From Rhodococcus triatomae (lineage in GTDB: Bacteria > Actinomycetota > Actinomycetes > Mycobacteriales > Mycobacteriaceae): a stretch of DNA of 64,000 nucleotides. Positions 34,022-41,930 of the stretch are shown here, one piece after another; the first letter of the stretch is position 1; each line of letters opens with the position of its first letter. The position numbers and the translations under genes were made by a program. The notes below the pieces were generated by a model. That model ran no database searches. It had not been told where the DNA came from and worked only from the letters and a program-made list of their open reading frames with translations. The stretch lies in assembly GCF_014217785.1 (NCBI RefSeq), contig NZ_CP048814.1:1116001-1180000 (forward strand). The letters run 5' to 3'.

Positions 34022-35185
34022 CTACTTCGAAGCCAGCTCGGCGGCCTTGTCGGCGCCTTCGTCCATGGTCGCGGCCAGCGTCACCAGCGGGTGCGCGTAG
34101 TCCTCGAGAATCTTGCGTCCTTCCTCGACCTTGTTGCCGTCGAGGCGGACCACGAGAGGCTTGTCGGCCTCGTCGCCGAGGGTGTTCAGTGCGCCGACGA
34201 TTCCGTTGGCGACCGCGTCGCAGGCGGTGATGCCGCCGAAGACGTTGACGAACACGCTCTTGACCTGTGCGTCGTTCAGGATGACGTCGAGACCGTTGGC
34301 CATGACCTCGGCCGAGGCACCGCCACCGATGTCGAGGAAGTTGGCCGGCTTGGTGCCGCCGTGGCTCTCGCCGGCGTACGCGACGACGTCGAGGGTGGAC
34401 ATGACCAGGCCCGCGCCGTTGCCGATGATGCCGACCTGACCGTCGAGCTTGACGTAGTTGAGGTCGTTCTCCTTGGCCTTGAGCTCGAGCGGGTCGGTCG
34501 CGTCCTTGTCCTCGAACTCGGCGTGGCCGGGCTGACGGAAGTCGGCGTTGGCGTCCAGGGTGACCTTGCCGTCGAGGGCGAGGATCTGGTCGTCGGGCGT
34601 ACGCACGAGGGGGTTGACCTCGACGAGGAGCGCATCCTCCTTGACGAAGACCTCCCACAGCTTCTGGATGGTCACGGCCGCCGCGTCGAGGACCTCGGCG
34701 GGCAGCTTGCCGGCCTCGGCGATGCTGCGAGCGAACGCGAGATCGACACCCTTGGTGGCATCGACGGGGATCTTGGCCAGCGCGTCGGGGTTCTCCTCGG
34801 CGGTGACCTCGATCTCGACGCCGCCCTCGACCGAACACATGGCCAGGTAGGTGCGGTTGGTGCGATCGAGCAGGAAGGAGATGTAGTACTCCTCGGCGAT
34901 GTCACTCGCCTCTGCGACCAGCAGCTTCTTGACGATGTGGCCCTTGATGTCGAGCCCGAGAATCGCTTCCGCGTTGGCCTGCGCCGCGTCGACGTCGGCC
35001 GAGTACTTGACTCCACCCGCCTTGCCGCGGCCGCCGACCTTGACCTGGGCCTTGACCATCACGGGCTTGCCGATCTCCTCGGCAATCTCGCGAGCGCCGG
35101 CAACCGTGTCGGTCACACGACCAGCCGAGGTAGGCACTTCATGCTTGGCGAAGAGTTCCTTCGCCTGGTATTCGAAGAGATCCAT
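34022..35185 (-). CDS. sucC: Succinyl-CoA synthetase beta subunit
   Basis: 387 residues. ATP-grasp domain ([39 protein letters not shown]) and C-terminal flavodoxin-like ligase domain ([23 protein letters not shown]). Nucleotide- and metal-binding half of succinyl-CoA synthetase. The ATG at 35183-35185 fits the family N-terminus exactly; the frame extends 15 codons further but is not conserved. First gene of sucC-sucD. A short hairpin at 35271-35290 precedes it. Confidence 0.97.
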   Translation of the reverse strand: MDLFEYQAKELFAKHEVPTSAGRVTDTVAGAREIAEEIGKPVMVKAQVKVGGRGKAGGVKYSADVDAAQANAEAILGLDIKGHIVKKLLVAEASDIAEEYYISFLLDRTNRTYLAMCSVEGGVEIEVTAEENPDALAKIPVDATKGVDLAFARSIAEAGKLPAEVLDAAAVTIQKLWEVFVKEDALLVEVNPLVRTPDDQILALDGKVTLDANADFRQPGHAEFEDKDATDPLELKAKENDLNYVKLDGQVGIIGNGAGLVMSTLDVVAYAGESHGGTKPANFLDIGGGASAEVMANGLDVILNDAQVKSVFVNVFGGITACDAVANGIVGALNTLGDEADKPLVVRLDGNKVEEGRKILEDYAHPLVTLAATMDEGADKAAELASK

Positions 35186-35270
35186 CTGCTCACCGTCTCG
35201 TCTGCGTCGACGCCCCGTGGAGCGTCGCACGTCTCATGGGCACCCGCTCGAGGGTTGTGAACGGGCCGGT

Positions 35271-35290
35271 GGCGACTGTAACCAGTCGCC
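35271..35290 (-). terminator. Short hairpin between the membrane-protein gene and sucC
   Basis: Perfect 8-bp inverted repeat GGCGACTG-TAAC-CAGTCGCC. It lies 70 bases past the stop of the gene at 35360-37312 and 86 bases before the sucC start. It may terminate the former or be an operator or leader structure of the latter; no T tract. Confidence 0.4.
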
Positions 35291-35359
35291 GCGTCCTGTC
35301 ATCTTCGACATACATTCGATGTGGTCCACGTCACCGAAATATCGGGTTCGTGGGCGCAG

Positions 35360-37312
35360 TCACCGAGTTTTCGAGCGGACGGCGAGTGCAGTCGCAACCA
35401 GAGACAACACTATGCCGACCGCGGTGGCGAGCGCACCCGGCCCCACCTCCACCTGATCGAGCACGCCTCGCGTGAGCGGGAACGCCGCCAGGTGCACGCC
35501 CGAGAGCAGCGCGACGCCCGCGAACAGGGCCGCCGCGCGGGGCGGCCTCGAGCAGGACGCCACCGCCACGGCGATCACGACCACGGCGGCGAACAGGACG
35601 TGACCCCAGGAGTCGATGTCCCACGGCAGACCGGCGAACGACGTGGCGGCGTGCTCGGTCCCGCGCCGGTCGGTGCCGTGGAAGAGCGGGAACGCCACAC
35701 CCGCCACCGCGGCGATCGCGGCCGCGCCCCCCACCGTCGCCAGGATCGGGTTCGGCGAGCGGCGGGCCGAGGTGTCGACGTCCTCCCGCTCCGCCGATCC
35801 CGCGAACCACACGAGCACCGCGGATCCGGCGGCGGCGAGCGCACCGAGCCAGAGCACGACGGCGCCCGGGCCGATCGAGACGCCGGGGACGTCGGCGGCC
35901 AGCAGCACCGGCTGCGTCACGGCGGCGACCGTCACGGGTATTCCCGCCCACACCACGGCCACCACCGGTCGCACGGCGGCCGCGAACTCGGAGAGCAGCA
36001 GCCACACCGCCGTGACGGCGACGACGAGGGCTGCCACCGGGACGGTGCGTACCGCGAGGATCTGCGGCTCCGGGAGGCCGTCGGCGAGTTCGAGAACCGG
36101 GAGGAATGCGCCGAGGGCCGCGAGCGCGGCGGCACCGAGCGCGCCCACCCCGGCGCTCACGTGCCACCGGATGCGCCGCGACCGTGCCGCCTCGGCTTCG
36201 GCACGCACCGCGGCCTTGGCCACCCCCTTGCCCGATGGACTGACCCGCGCCGCGTCACCGCTCCGCGCCTCGTGTTCGCGGCCGATCTCGTCGAGCGCCC
36301 GGCGACTGCGCTCGTCACGAATCCGGTCCACGACCGGAATCGCCACGGCCGTCACCAACAGAACCGCGGCGCACGCCGTCCCCCAGACCGTTCCACTGCC
36401 CGGTTCGATCCGGTCGCCCGCAGCCACCCCTCCGACGAATCGCGCACCCACCAGCCCCAGCACCGCCGTCGCCGCTCCGACCAGGGCACCGGCGGCGACG
36501 GGCGGGCTGATCGACGCCAGCGCGGAAGCCACCACGACCAGCAGGGCCGCGGAGACCGCCGCCGCTCCGGCGGCCGTCGCGGCGTCGGCGGCGAGAACGG
36601 TGGGGACCAGGATCACCGGGTCGTCGGAGCTGTAGGTGGGCGCGAACAGGGACGCGGCCACGCCGGCCGCGGCGAGGACGACGAGCGCGGCCGGAAGGAC
36701 TCCCACCCGAGCGCCGGTGGCCCGGCCGTCCCGTTCGGCGCTGCGGGCACCGCCGTACCCGTCGGAGAGCGCCGCACGCTGGACGACGAAGAGGCCTGCC
36801 AGCCCGGCTACCGCGGCGAGCACGTGCCCGCCGAGCACGAGATAGGCGCCGGCTCCGGCGTCGAGCGGAGCCGCGGTGTCGGGCCGGAACAGTTCGAAGC
36901 GGTTCGCGTCGAGCGCGCCGGTCCACAGTTGTAGATCCTGGATCGCCATACCGACGGCGATCGCACCGCCACCGGCGAGCAGCGCACCGGACACTGCCGT
37001 GGCACGCACCAGCAGCGCCCCGGCGGCCAGGACCGGCACCAGGAGAGCGAAGACCCCCGCCCACACGGCAGCCGGCGGTACGGCCGACAGCGTCTCGGCG
37101 CCGGGGGCGTTCGCGCGCACCACCCCGGACAGGGGGCCGACGGCCACGGCGACGCCACCGACGAGGGCGAGCACCGCCGCGACGACGGCACCGGCGCCCG
37201 GGCGGGCCGGATCCGACGAGTCGTCGAGCGGGCCGCCCGGCGCCACGCCGGTCGACGGGATGCGCTCGGGTGCGGCGCGACGGCCGCTACGGGGTGGTGG
37301 TGAGGACGCCAC
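35360..37312 (-). CDS. Large polytopic membrane protein, unknown function
   Basis: 650 residues with about 14-16 Ala/Val-rich membrane helices, a charged loop of about 45 residues in the middle (RIRDERSRRALDEIGREHEARSG) and a short cytoplasmic N-terminus. No enzymatic or transporter motif that I can name. The codon use is strongly GC3-biased and uninterrupted, which supports real coding. GTG start at 37310-37312; no clear ribosome-binding site, so perhaps leaderless. It lies upstream of sucC on the same strand. Confidence 0.7.
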   Translation of the reverse strand: MASSPPPRSGRRAAPERIPSTGVAPGGPLDDSSDPARPGAGAVVAAVLALVGGVAVAVGPLSGVVRANAPGAETLSAVPPAAVWAGVFALLVPVLAAGALLVRATAVSGALLAGGGAIAVGMAIQDLQLWTGALDANRFELFRPDTAAPLDAGAGAYLVLGGHVLAAVAGLAGLFVVQRAALSDGYGGARSAERDGRATGARVGVLPAALVVLAAAGVAASLFAPTYSSDDPVILVPTVLAADAATAAGAAAVSAALLVVVASALASISPPVAAGALVGAATAVLGLVGARFVGGVAAGDRIEPGSGTVWGTACAAVLLVTAVAIPVVDRIRDERSRRALDEIGREHEARSGDAARVSPSGKGVAKAAVRAEAEAARSRRIRWHVSAGVGALGAAALAALGAFLPVLELADGLPEPQILAVRTVPVAALVVAVTAVWLLLSEFAAAVRPVVAVVWAGIPVTVAAVTQPVLLAADVPGVSIGPGAVVLWLGALAAAGSAVLVWFAGSAEREDVDTSARRSPNPILATVGGAAAIAAVAGVAFPLFHGTDRRGTEHAATSFAGLPWDIDSWGHVLFAAVVVIAVAVASCSRPPRAAALFAGVALLSGVHLAAFPLTRGVLDQVEVGPGALATAVGIVLSLVATALAVRSKTR

Positions 37313-37474
37313 ACGGCGACGCTAACGCGTGGACCGGACGTCCGGCCCGATGTGACACACCTGCGGGCCCGGATTCTGCTTCCGGAGCCGCCTGGCATCC
37401 CGCCATGTGGCATGTGCGCGGGGCATCGGCCCAGGACGGCTAGTGATGCATGTCACATTCCAGCGTTGCAGCAC

Positions 37475-37510
37475 CGTTACAGGTTGCGGGCATCGCAACC
37501 ATTTCGTTAC
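37475..37510 (+). promoter_or_regulatory. Symmetric operator-like element upstream of the M23 peptidase
   Basis: Two CGTTAC hexamers (37475-37480 and 37505-37510) flank a perfect 7-bp inverted repeat GGTTGCG-GGCAT-CGCAACC (37482-37500). It is 54-90 bases before the peptidase start. GTTAC-type repeats recall MtrA sites, and MtrA controls peptidoglycan hydrolases in related genera; the link is inference. Confidence 0.45.
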
Positions 37511-37563
37511 CGTCGCCAGGTCTGAGTCACAGGCAGGTCACGAACAGGAGGACGGACGGGCGT

Positions 37564-38724
37564 ATGCACGAACGTAGCCAGTTCACGGCCAGCCGATTTG
37601 TGAAGCAACACGCTGACACGGAATTCGAGAGTCCGCTCTCGGCTACGCACGGTCACGGATTCGAGCAGTACCCCGCAGCTTTCGAGTCTTCACCTGTCGA
37701 GCTGCCCGGTCACGCCCGTGACACAGTCCAGTCCGGATACGTCGACGACGACGTCGCGTACGAGTTCCCGAGGTCGGTTTCGTCCCGCTCCGAAACCGAT
37801 AGTTCTGAGATTTCCAGCAGCATGTTCTTCCACGACACCCGCTCGTCCCGGTTCGACGATTCGCAGGACACCGAGTACCTCCCCGTCGACGGCTACGGAG
37901 CCGACAGCGCCCCGTCCGAACAGGACATTCCCGGATTCACTCCGCGCAGCGCGATGGCACCGGCCCGCGGCGGAGCGCACCGACTCCCCACTCCCCCGTC
38001 CGCCCTCAAGGGCCGCGCCGCCGTTCTGGCCGTCGCCGCGGGCGCCGTGGTCGCCGCGGGACAGGCCGCCGTGTCGAACGCTTCCGGCAGCGAGCACTCC
38101 GAGGTCGCACTCGCCAGCGACGAGACCACCACCGTGGCCGCGACGGCAGCGCCCCAGGCCGCCCAGTACACCGATGCCCCGGTCGAGTCGGCCCCGGCGT
38201 CCACCGCTCCGCAGGTCCTCAACATCGCGAACCCGACGGACCTGTCGCAGTTCTCCAACCTCCTCGCCAAGGGCCAGCGTTTCGCCGAGGAGCGTGCCGC
38301 CCGCGAGGCCGCGGCCCGGCGCCCGCTCTTCGTCCTGCCGACCATCGGCACCTTCACGTCCAGCTTCGGCGCCCGGTGGGGCACGCTGCATGCCGGTGTC
38401 GACATCGCCGCCCCCATCGGTACCCCGATCGTCGCCGTGGCGGACGGCACCGTCATCGAGTCCGGTCCGGCATCCGGCTTCGGCATGTGGGTGCGCCTCC
38501 AGCACGACGACGGCACCGTGACCGTCTACGGCCACATCGACCAGTCGATGGTGTCCGCCGGTCAGCGCGTGATGGCCGGTGACCAGATCGCGACCGTGGG
38601 CAACCGCGGATTCTCGACCGGCCCGCACCTGCACTTCGAGGTTCACCTCAACGGCAGCGACAAGGTCGATCCCCTCCCCTGGCTCGCGTCCCGCGGTATC
38701 AGCCTGGGCGTCGAGCGCGACTGA
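37564..38724 (+). CDS. M23-family peptidase (LytM domain), membrane-anchored
   Basis: 386 residues. Long acidic/Ser-rich cytoplasmic N-terminus, one Ala/Val membrane segment near residues 155-180, a linker, a short coiled coil (AEERAAREAAARR) and a C-terminal peptidase M23 domain. Zinc ligands are visible: His in LHAGVDIAAP and Asp next to it, and the HLHFEVH motif. It is probably an endopeptidase of cell-wall cross-bridges or an inactive regulator; all zinc ligands appear intact. Orthologous in position to Rv0950c next to uvrD1. ATG 37564 with AGGAGG upstream at a somewhat long distance. Confidence 0.88.
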   Translation: MHERSQFTASRFVKQHADTEFESPLSATHGHGFEQYPAAFESSPVELPGHARDTVQSGYVDDDVAYEFPRSVSSRSETDSSEISSSMFFHDTRSSRFDDSQDTEYLPVDGYGADSAPSEQDIPGFTPRSAMAPARGGAHRLPTPPSALKGRAAVLAVAAGAVVAAGQAAVSNASGSEHSEVALASDETTTVAATAAPQAAQYTDAPVESAPASTAPQVLNIANPTDLSQFSNLLAKGQRFAEERAAREAAARRPLFVLPTIGTFTSSFGARWGTLHAGVDIAAPIGTPIVAVADGTVIESGPASGFGMWVRLQHDDGTVTVYGHIDQSMVSAGQRVMAGDQIATVGNRGFSTGPHLHFEVHLNGSDKVDPLPWLASRGISLGVERD

Positions 38725-38762
38725 CGCGTCGGCCTCGCCTTCCTGCGCATCCCCCGTTTTTC

Positions 38763-38815
38763 CGGCACGATGTCACATCGGTTTCGTTGAACGAAACCGA
38801 TGTGACATCGTGCCG
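38763..38815. terminator. 53-base near-perfect palindrome, bidirectional terminator
   Basis: Two 26-base arms (38763-38788 and 38790-38815) that are exact reverse complements with a single central base. It lies between the convergent M23 peptidase and uvrD1 genes. In RNA it forms a hairpin of more than 20 pairs on either strand. Confidence 0.85.
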
Positions 38816-38834
38816 TTGAGCAGGGGCGGGGAAG

Positions 38835-41216
38835 CTACAGCTTCACCATCGGTACGCCACCGATCAGCATGAGACGTACCTTGCCCGCGCTGCCGAAGTC
38901 GATGGTCGCCGTCGCGGTCGGCCCGACCCCCTTGGTCTCGAGGACCGTGCCGAGCCCGTACTTGTCGTGACTCACCCGGTCGCCGGCCGCCAGCACGAGA
39001 ATGTTGCCGCGTCCGCGCGCGGAACCGAAGCCCGCGCCCGGGCCGGAAGACCCGTATCCACCGCTGCTGCGGACACGCCCGCCACCGATCGCGGCCCCAC
39101 CGATTCCGGTACCCGGATCCTCACGACGCCAGTCCAGCAGCTCCTGCGGAATCTCCTGGAGGAACCGGGACTCCGGGTTCTGGATCGGCTGTCCCCAGGC
39201 CGAGCGCATGACGGCGCGGGTGACGTAGAGCCGCTGACGGGCACGCGTGATGCCCACGTACGCCAGACGACGCTCCTCGGACAGTTCCGCCGGGTCCCCG
39301 AGCGCGCGCATGTGCGGGAACTGGCCGTCCTCCCAGCCGGTGACGAACACGACCGGGAACTCGAGCCCCTTGGCGGTGTGCAGGGTCATGAGCGTGACCA
39401 CGCCGTCCCCGTCGTCGGGAAGCTGATCGCTGTCGGCCACCAGTGAGACGCGCTCGAGAAAGGCCGCGAGTGAACCCGGATCCGCTTCGCCCTCGCGGTC
39501 CGCTTCCTCCTCGACCCCGCCGTCCTCGACACCGTCGTCCTCCACCCCGGCGGCGTTGCGCGCATCGGAGCTGAACTCGCGGGCGACGCTGACGAGTTCG
39601 TTGAGGTTGTCGAGGCGGGCGCCGTCCTGTGGGTCGCTGCTGGCCTCGAGTTCGGCGCGGTAGCCGGTGCGGTCGAGAACCGCCTCCACGACGTCCCCGA
39701 TATCGCCTTCCTCCTCGTCGCTCGGCATACCGGCGCGCAGTTCGTCGAGCAGTTCCACGAACGACGCGATCGACTTGCGGGCACGCGTCCCCAGCAGAGC
39801 CACCTTGTCGTCGGCCGCGTCCCGCAGGGCATCCGCGAACCCGACACCGCGTTGCTCGGCGTGGACGACGACGCAGGCCTCCGCGCGGTCACCGATCCCG
39901 CGGCGCGGGGTGTTGAGGATCCGCCGCATGCTGACCGTGTCGTCCGGGTTCGCCAGCACCCGCAGGTACGCGACGATGTCCCGGACCTCCTTGCGCTCGT
40001 AGAACCGGACTCCGCCGACCACCTTGTACGGCACGCCGTGCCGGATGAACACCTCTTCGAGCGAACGCGACGAGTTGTTGGTGCGGTAGAAGACCGCGAC
40101 GTCGCCGTACCGCGCGTCCCCGGAATCGGCGAGCCGGTCGATCTCGGAAGCGACGAAGGACGCCTCGTCGTGTTCGTTGTCGGCGACGTATCCGACGATG
40201 AGCTCGCCCTCACCGCTGTCGGTCCACAGTCGCTTCTCGCGCCGGCCGGCGTTGCGGGAGATCACCGAGTTCGCGGCGGACAGGATGTTCTGGGTGGAGC
40301 GGTAGTTCTGTTCGAGGAGGATGGTCTGCGCGTTCGGGTAGTCCCGCTCGAACTCCTCGATGTTGCGGATCGTCGCCCCGCGGAACGCATAGATCGACTG
40401 GTCCGCGTCACCCACGACACACAACTCGGACGGCGCGACCCCGTCCTCGGTCTCGAGCCCCACCAGCTCGCGGATCAGCACGTACTGCGCATGGTTGGTG
40501 TCCTGGTACTCGTCGACGAGTACGTGCCGGAACCGGCGGCGGTAGTACTGGCGGACCTGGGGATACGCCTGCAGGATGCCGACGGTCTCGCCGATCAGGT
40601 CGTCGAAGTCGAGTGCATTGGCGGTGCGCAGCCGGCGCTGGTACTCGGCGAAGACGCGCGCGACCAGCCGGGGCAGTTCGGCGGGTTCGGCGTCCGCGTC
40701 CGTGGCCGCTCGCTCCGGGTCGATCAGTTCGTTCTTCAGGTTCGAGATCGCCGTCGCGAACAGCCGCGCCGAGTACTTCTTGGTGTCGATCTCGAAATCC
40801 TTCGAGATCATCGTGAGAAGCCGGCGCGAATCGTCGGCGTCGTAGATGGTGAAGTTCGAGTTCAGCCCGGGCACCAGACCGGCTTGGGTGCGCAGGATCC
40901 GCACACACGCGGAGTGGAACGTGGACACCCACATCGCGTGCGCCCGCGGCCCGACGAGGGCGGCGACCCGCTCACGCATCTCGGCAGCGGCCTTGTTGGT
41001 GAACGTGATGGCGAGGATCTGCCCCGGAGCGACGTCTCGCTCGGCCAGCAGATACGCGATCCGGCGGGTCAGCACCGCCGTCTTTCCCGACCCCGCCCCG
41101 GCCACGATGAGCAGCGGCGTGCCCGTGTGGACGACGGCCTCACGCTGCTGGGGATTGAGACCTTCGAGGAGCGTGTCCGCCTGACGATATATGGCGGCAT
41201 CGGGGAGAGTGTTCAT
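38835..41216 (-). CDS. uvrD1: UvrD/PcrA-type DNA helicase
   Basis: 793 residues. SF1A helicase with Q motif (LNPQQREAV), Walker A (AGAGSGKTAVLT), motif Ia (ITFTNKAAAEM), Walker B (LVDEYQDTNHAQY), motif III (GDADQSIYAFRGA), motif IV (LEQNYRST), motif V (TLHTAKGLEF) and motif VI (VGITRARQRLYVT). The C-terminal part has a Gly/Ser-rich linker and a Tudor-like end (GDRVSHDKYGLGTV) that in PcrA/UvrD1 binds RNA polymerase or Ku. It acts in nucleotide excision repair and replication-fork processing. Neighbour of the chorismate mutase gene as in mycobacteria. Confidence 0.97.
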   Translation of the reverse strand: MNTLPDAAIYRQADTLLEGLNPQQREAVVHTGTPLLIVAGAGSGKTAVLTRRIAYLLAERDVAPGQILAITFTNKAAAEMRERVAALVGPRAHAMWVSTFHSACVRILRTQAGLVPGLNSNFTIYDADDSRRLLTMISKDFEIDTKKYSARLFATAISNLKNELIDPERAATDADAEPAELPRLVARVFAEYQRRLRTANALDFDDLIGETVGILQAYPQVRQYYRRRFRHVLVDEYQDTNHAQYVLIRELVGLETEDGVAPSELCVVGDADQSIYAFRGATIRNIEEFERDYPNAQTILLEQNYRSTQNILSAANSVISRNAGRREKRLWTDSGEGELIVGYVADNEHDEASFVASEIDRLADSGDARYGDVAVFYRTNNSSRSLEEVFIRHGVPYKVVGGVRFYERKEVRDIVAYLRVLANPDDTVSMRRILNTPRRGIGDRAEACVVVHAEQRGVGFADALRDAADDKVALLGTRARKSIASFVELLDELRAGMPSDEEEGDIGDVVEAVLDRTGYRAELEASSDPQDGARLDNLNELVSVAREFSSDARNAAGVEDDGVEDGGVEEEADREGEADPGSLAAFLERVSLVADSDQLPDDGDGVVTLMTLHTAKGLEFPVVFVTGWEDGQFPHMRALGDPAELSEERRLAYVGITRARQRLYVTRAVMRSAWGQPIQNPESRFLQEIPQELLDWRREDPGTGIGGAAIGGGRVRSSGGYGSSGPGAGFGSARGRGNILVLAAGDRVSHDKYGLGTVLETKGVGPTATATIDFGSAGKVRLMLIGGVPMVKL

Positions 41217-41303
41217 CGCCTCTTCACGCTACCGGCCGGCCCCGACAGGACCGCGCCGGGACACAGTTGGCCCGATCGCGGCGAGCGTGGCAAACTTCTC
41301 TGT

Positions 41304-41375
41304 GTGTTCAGTTGGCAATCGCACGCCCAGTGGCGGTTTTTCTACGGGTACCGGACTCCGGCGCCCGTGACCTGA
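41304..41375 (+). CDS. Aromatic-rich leader peptide of the chorismate mutase gene
   Basis: A 23-codon frame from GTG 41304 to TGA 41373-41375. Seven residues are aromatic: F2, W4, W10, F12, F13, Y14, Y16, with five in a stretch of seven codons. It is followed by a terminator hairpin with a T tract (41385-41420), and then by the chorismate mutase gene. A possible promoter (TTGGCC near 41269, CAAACT 18 bases later) would put transcription start at or just before the GTG, so the peptide is probably translated from a leaderless mRNA. Ribosome stalling at the Trp/Phe/Tyr codons would leave 41347-41356 free to pair with 41395-41403 and disrupt the terminator. Confidence 0.75.
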   Translation: MFSWQSHAQWRFFYGYRTPAPVT

Positions 41376-41384
41376 ACAGCTCAC

Positions 41385-41420
41385 GAGCCCCGCGGTCCGT
41401 ACCGGATCCGGGGCTCTTTT
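41385..41420 (+). terminator. Attenuator terminator of the chorismate mutase leader
   Basis: Stem of eight (GAGCCCCG/CGGGGCTC) plus six pairs with one bulge and one G-U pair, 3-base loop, followed by TTTT. It starts ten bases past the leader-peptide stop. An alternative pairing of 41347-41356 (inside the leader ORF) with 41395-41403 would prevent it. Confidence 0.75.
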
Positions 41421-41507
41421 CGTCAGGGAGCCTGGATCGGTCCGAACGGATTCGGTAACGACTGGGGCCGAAACCACGATCCACGTTCTGACAAGAGGAG
41501 ACGAACC

Positions 41508-41810
41508 ATGAGCACACAGGCGATCGATGTCGACGCCGCCGTCGATTCTGCACAACTTCCCACCAGCGAGGCGGAGATCGACGCCTTGCGCAAGGAGATC
41601 GACCGGCTCGACGCCGAGATCCTCGCCGCGATCAAGCGGCGGTCCGAGGTCTCCCAGCTCATCGGGCGCACCCGCATGGCCTCGGGTGGACCGCGCCTCG
41701 TGCACAGCCGGGAGATGAAGGTCATCGAGCGCTTCAACGAGCTCGGCCAGGAGGGCCACACCCTCGCGATGCTGTTGCTGCGACTCGGGCGCGGCCGGCT
41801 CGGCCACTGA
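41508..41810 (+). CDS. Chorismate mutase (AroQ class)
   Basis: 100 residues. All-helical AroQ fold with IDALRKEIDRLDAEILAAIKRR, SEVSQLIGRTRM (active-site Arg) and SREMKVIERFNELG. Converts chorismate to prephenate for Phe and Tyr synthesis. Size and position match the intracellular mycobacterial enzyme (Rv0948c), which is activated by partnering with DAHP synthase through its C-terminus, here LLRLGRGRLGH. AAGAGGAGAC precedes the ATG. Expression is probably controlled by the leader peptide and attenuator upstream (41304-41420). Ends at a strong hairpin at 41836-41871. Confidence 0.93.
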   Translation: MSTQAIDVDAAVDSAQLPTSEAEIDALRKEIDRLDAEILAAIKRRSEVSQLIGRTRMASGGPRLVHSREMKVIERFNELGQEGHTLAMLLLRLGRGRLGH

Positions 41811-41835
41811 ATTTCTCCGGTTTCTCCGGTGCCTG

Positions 41836-41871
41836 CTCGGCCCGGTCCGCCGTCGTGCGGGCCGGGCCGAG
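41836..41871. terminator. Bidirectional terminator between chorismate mutase and gabD
   Basis: Ten-bp perfect outer arms (CTCGGCCCGG/CCGGGCCGAG) plus an inner CCGC/GCGG stem, located between two convergent genes. No T tract. Confidence 0.7.
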
Positions 41872-41930
41872 TGCGCGCCGTCGGCGTGTCGGCCCCGGCT
41901 GATGCCGCCCTACCCGCCGGGTCGGTGCAG

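Noticed and set aside
37313-37563. Possible cyclic-di-AMP (ydaO-type) riboswitch before the M23 peptidase
   Set aside because: Such riboswitches precede some cell-wall hydrolase genes, but I could not find the conserved core by eye. A covariance-model search would decide.
41229-41303. tRNA or small RNA gene between uvrD1 and the chorismate mutase leader
   Set aside because: No cloverleaf or T-loop sequence; the stretch is better explained as a promoter.
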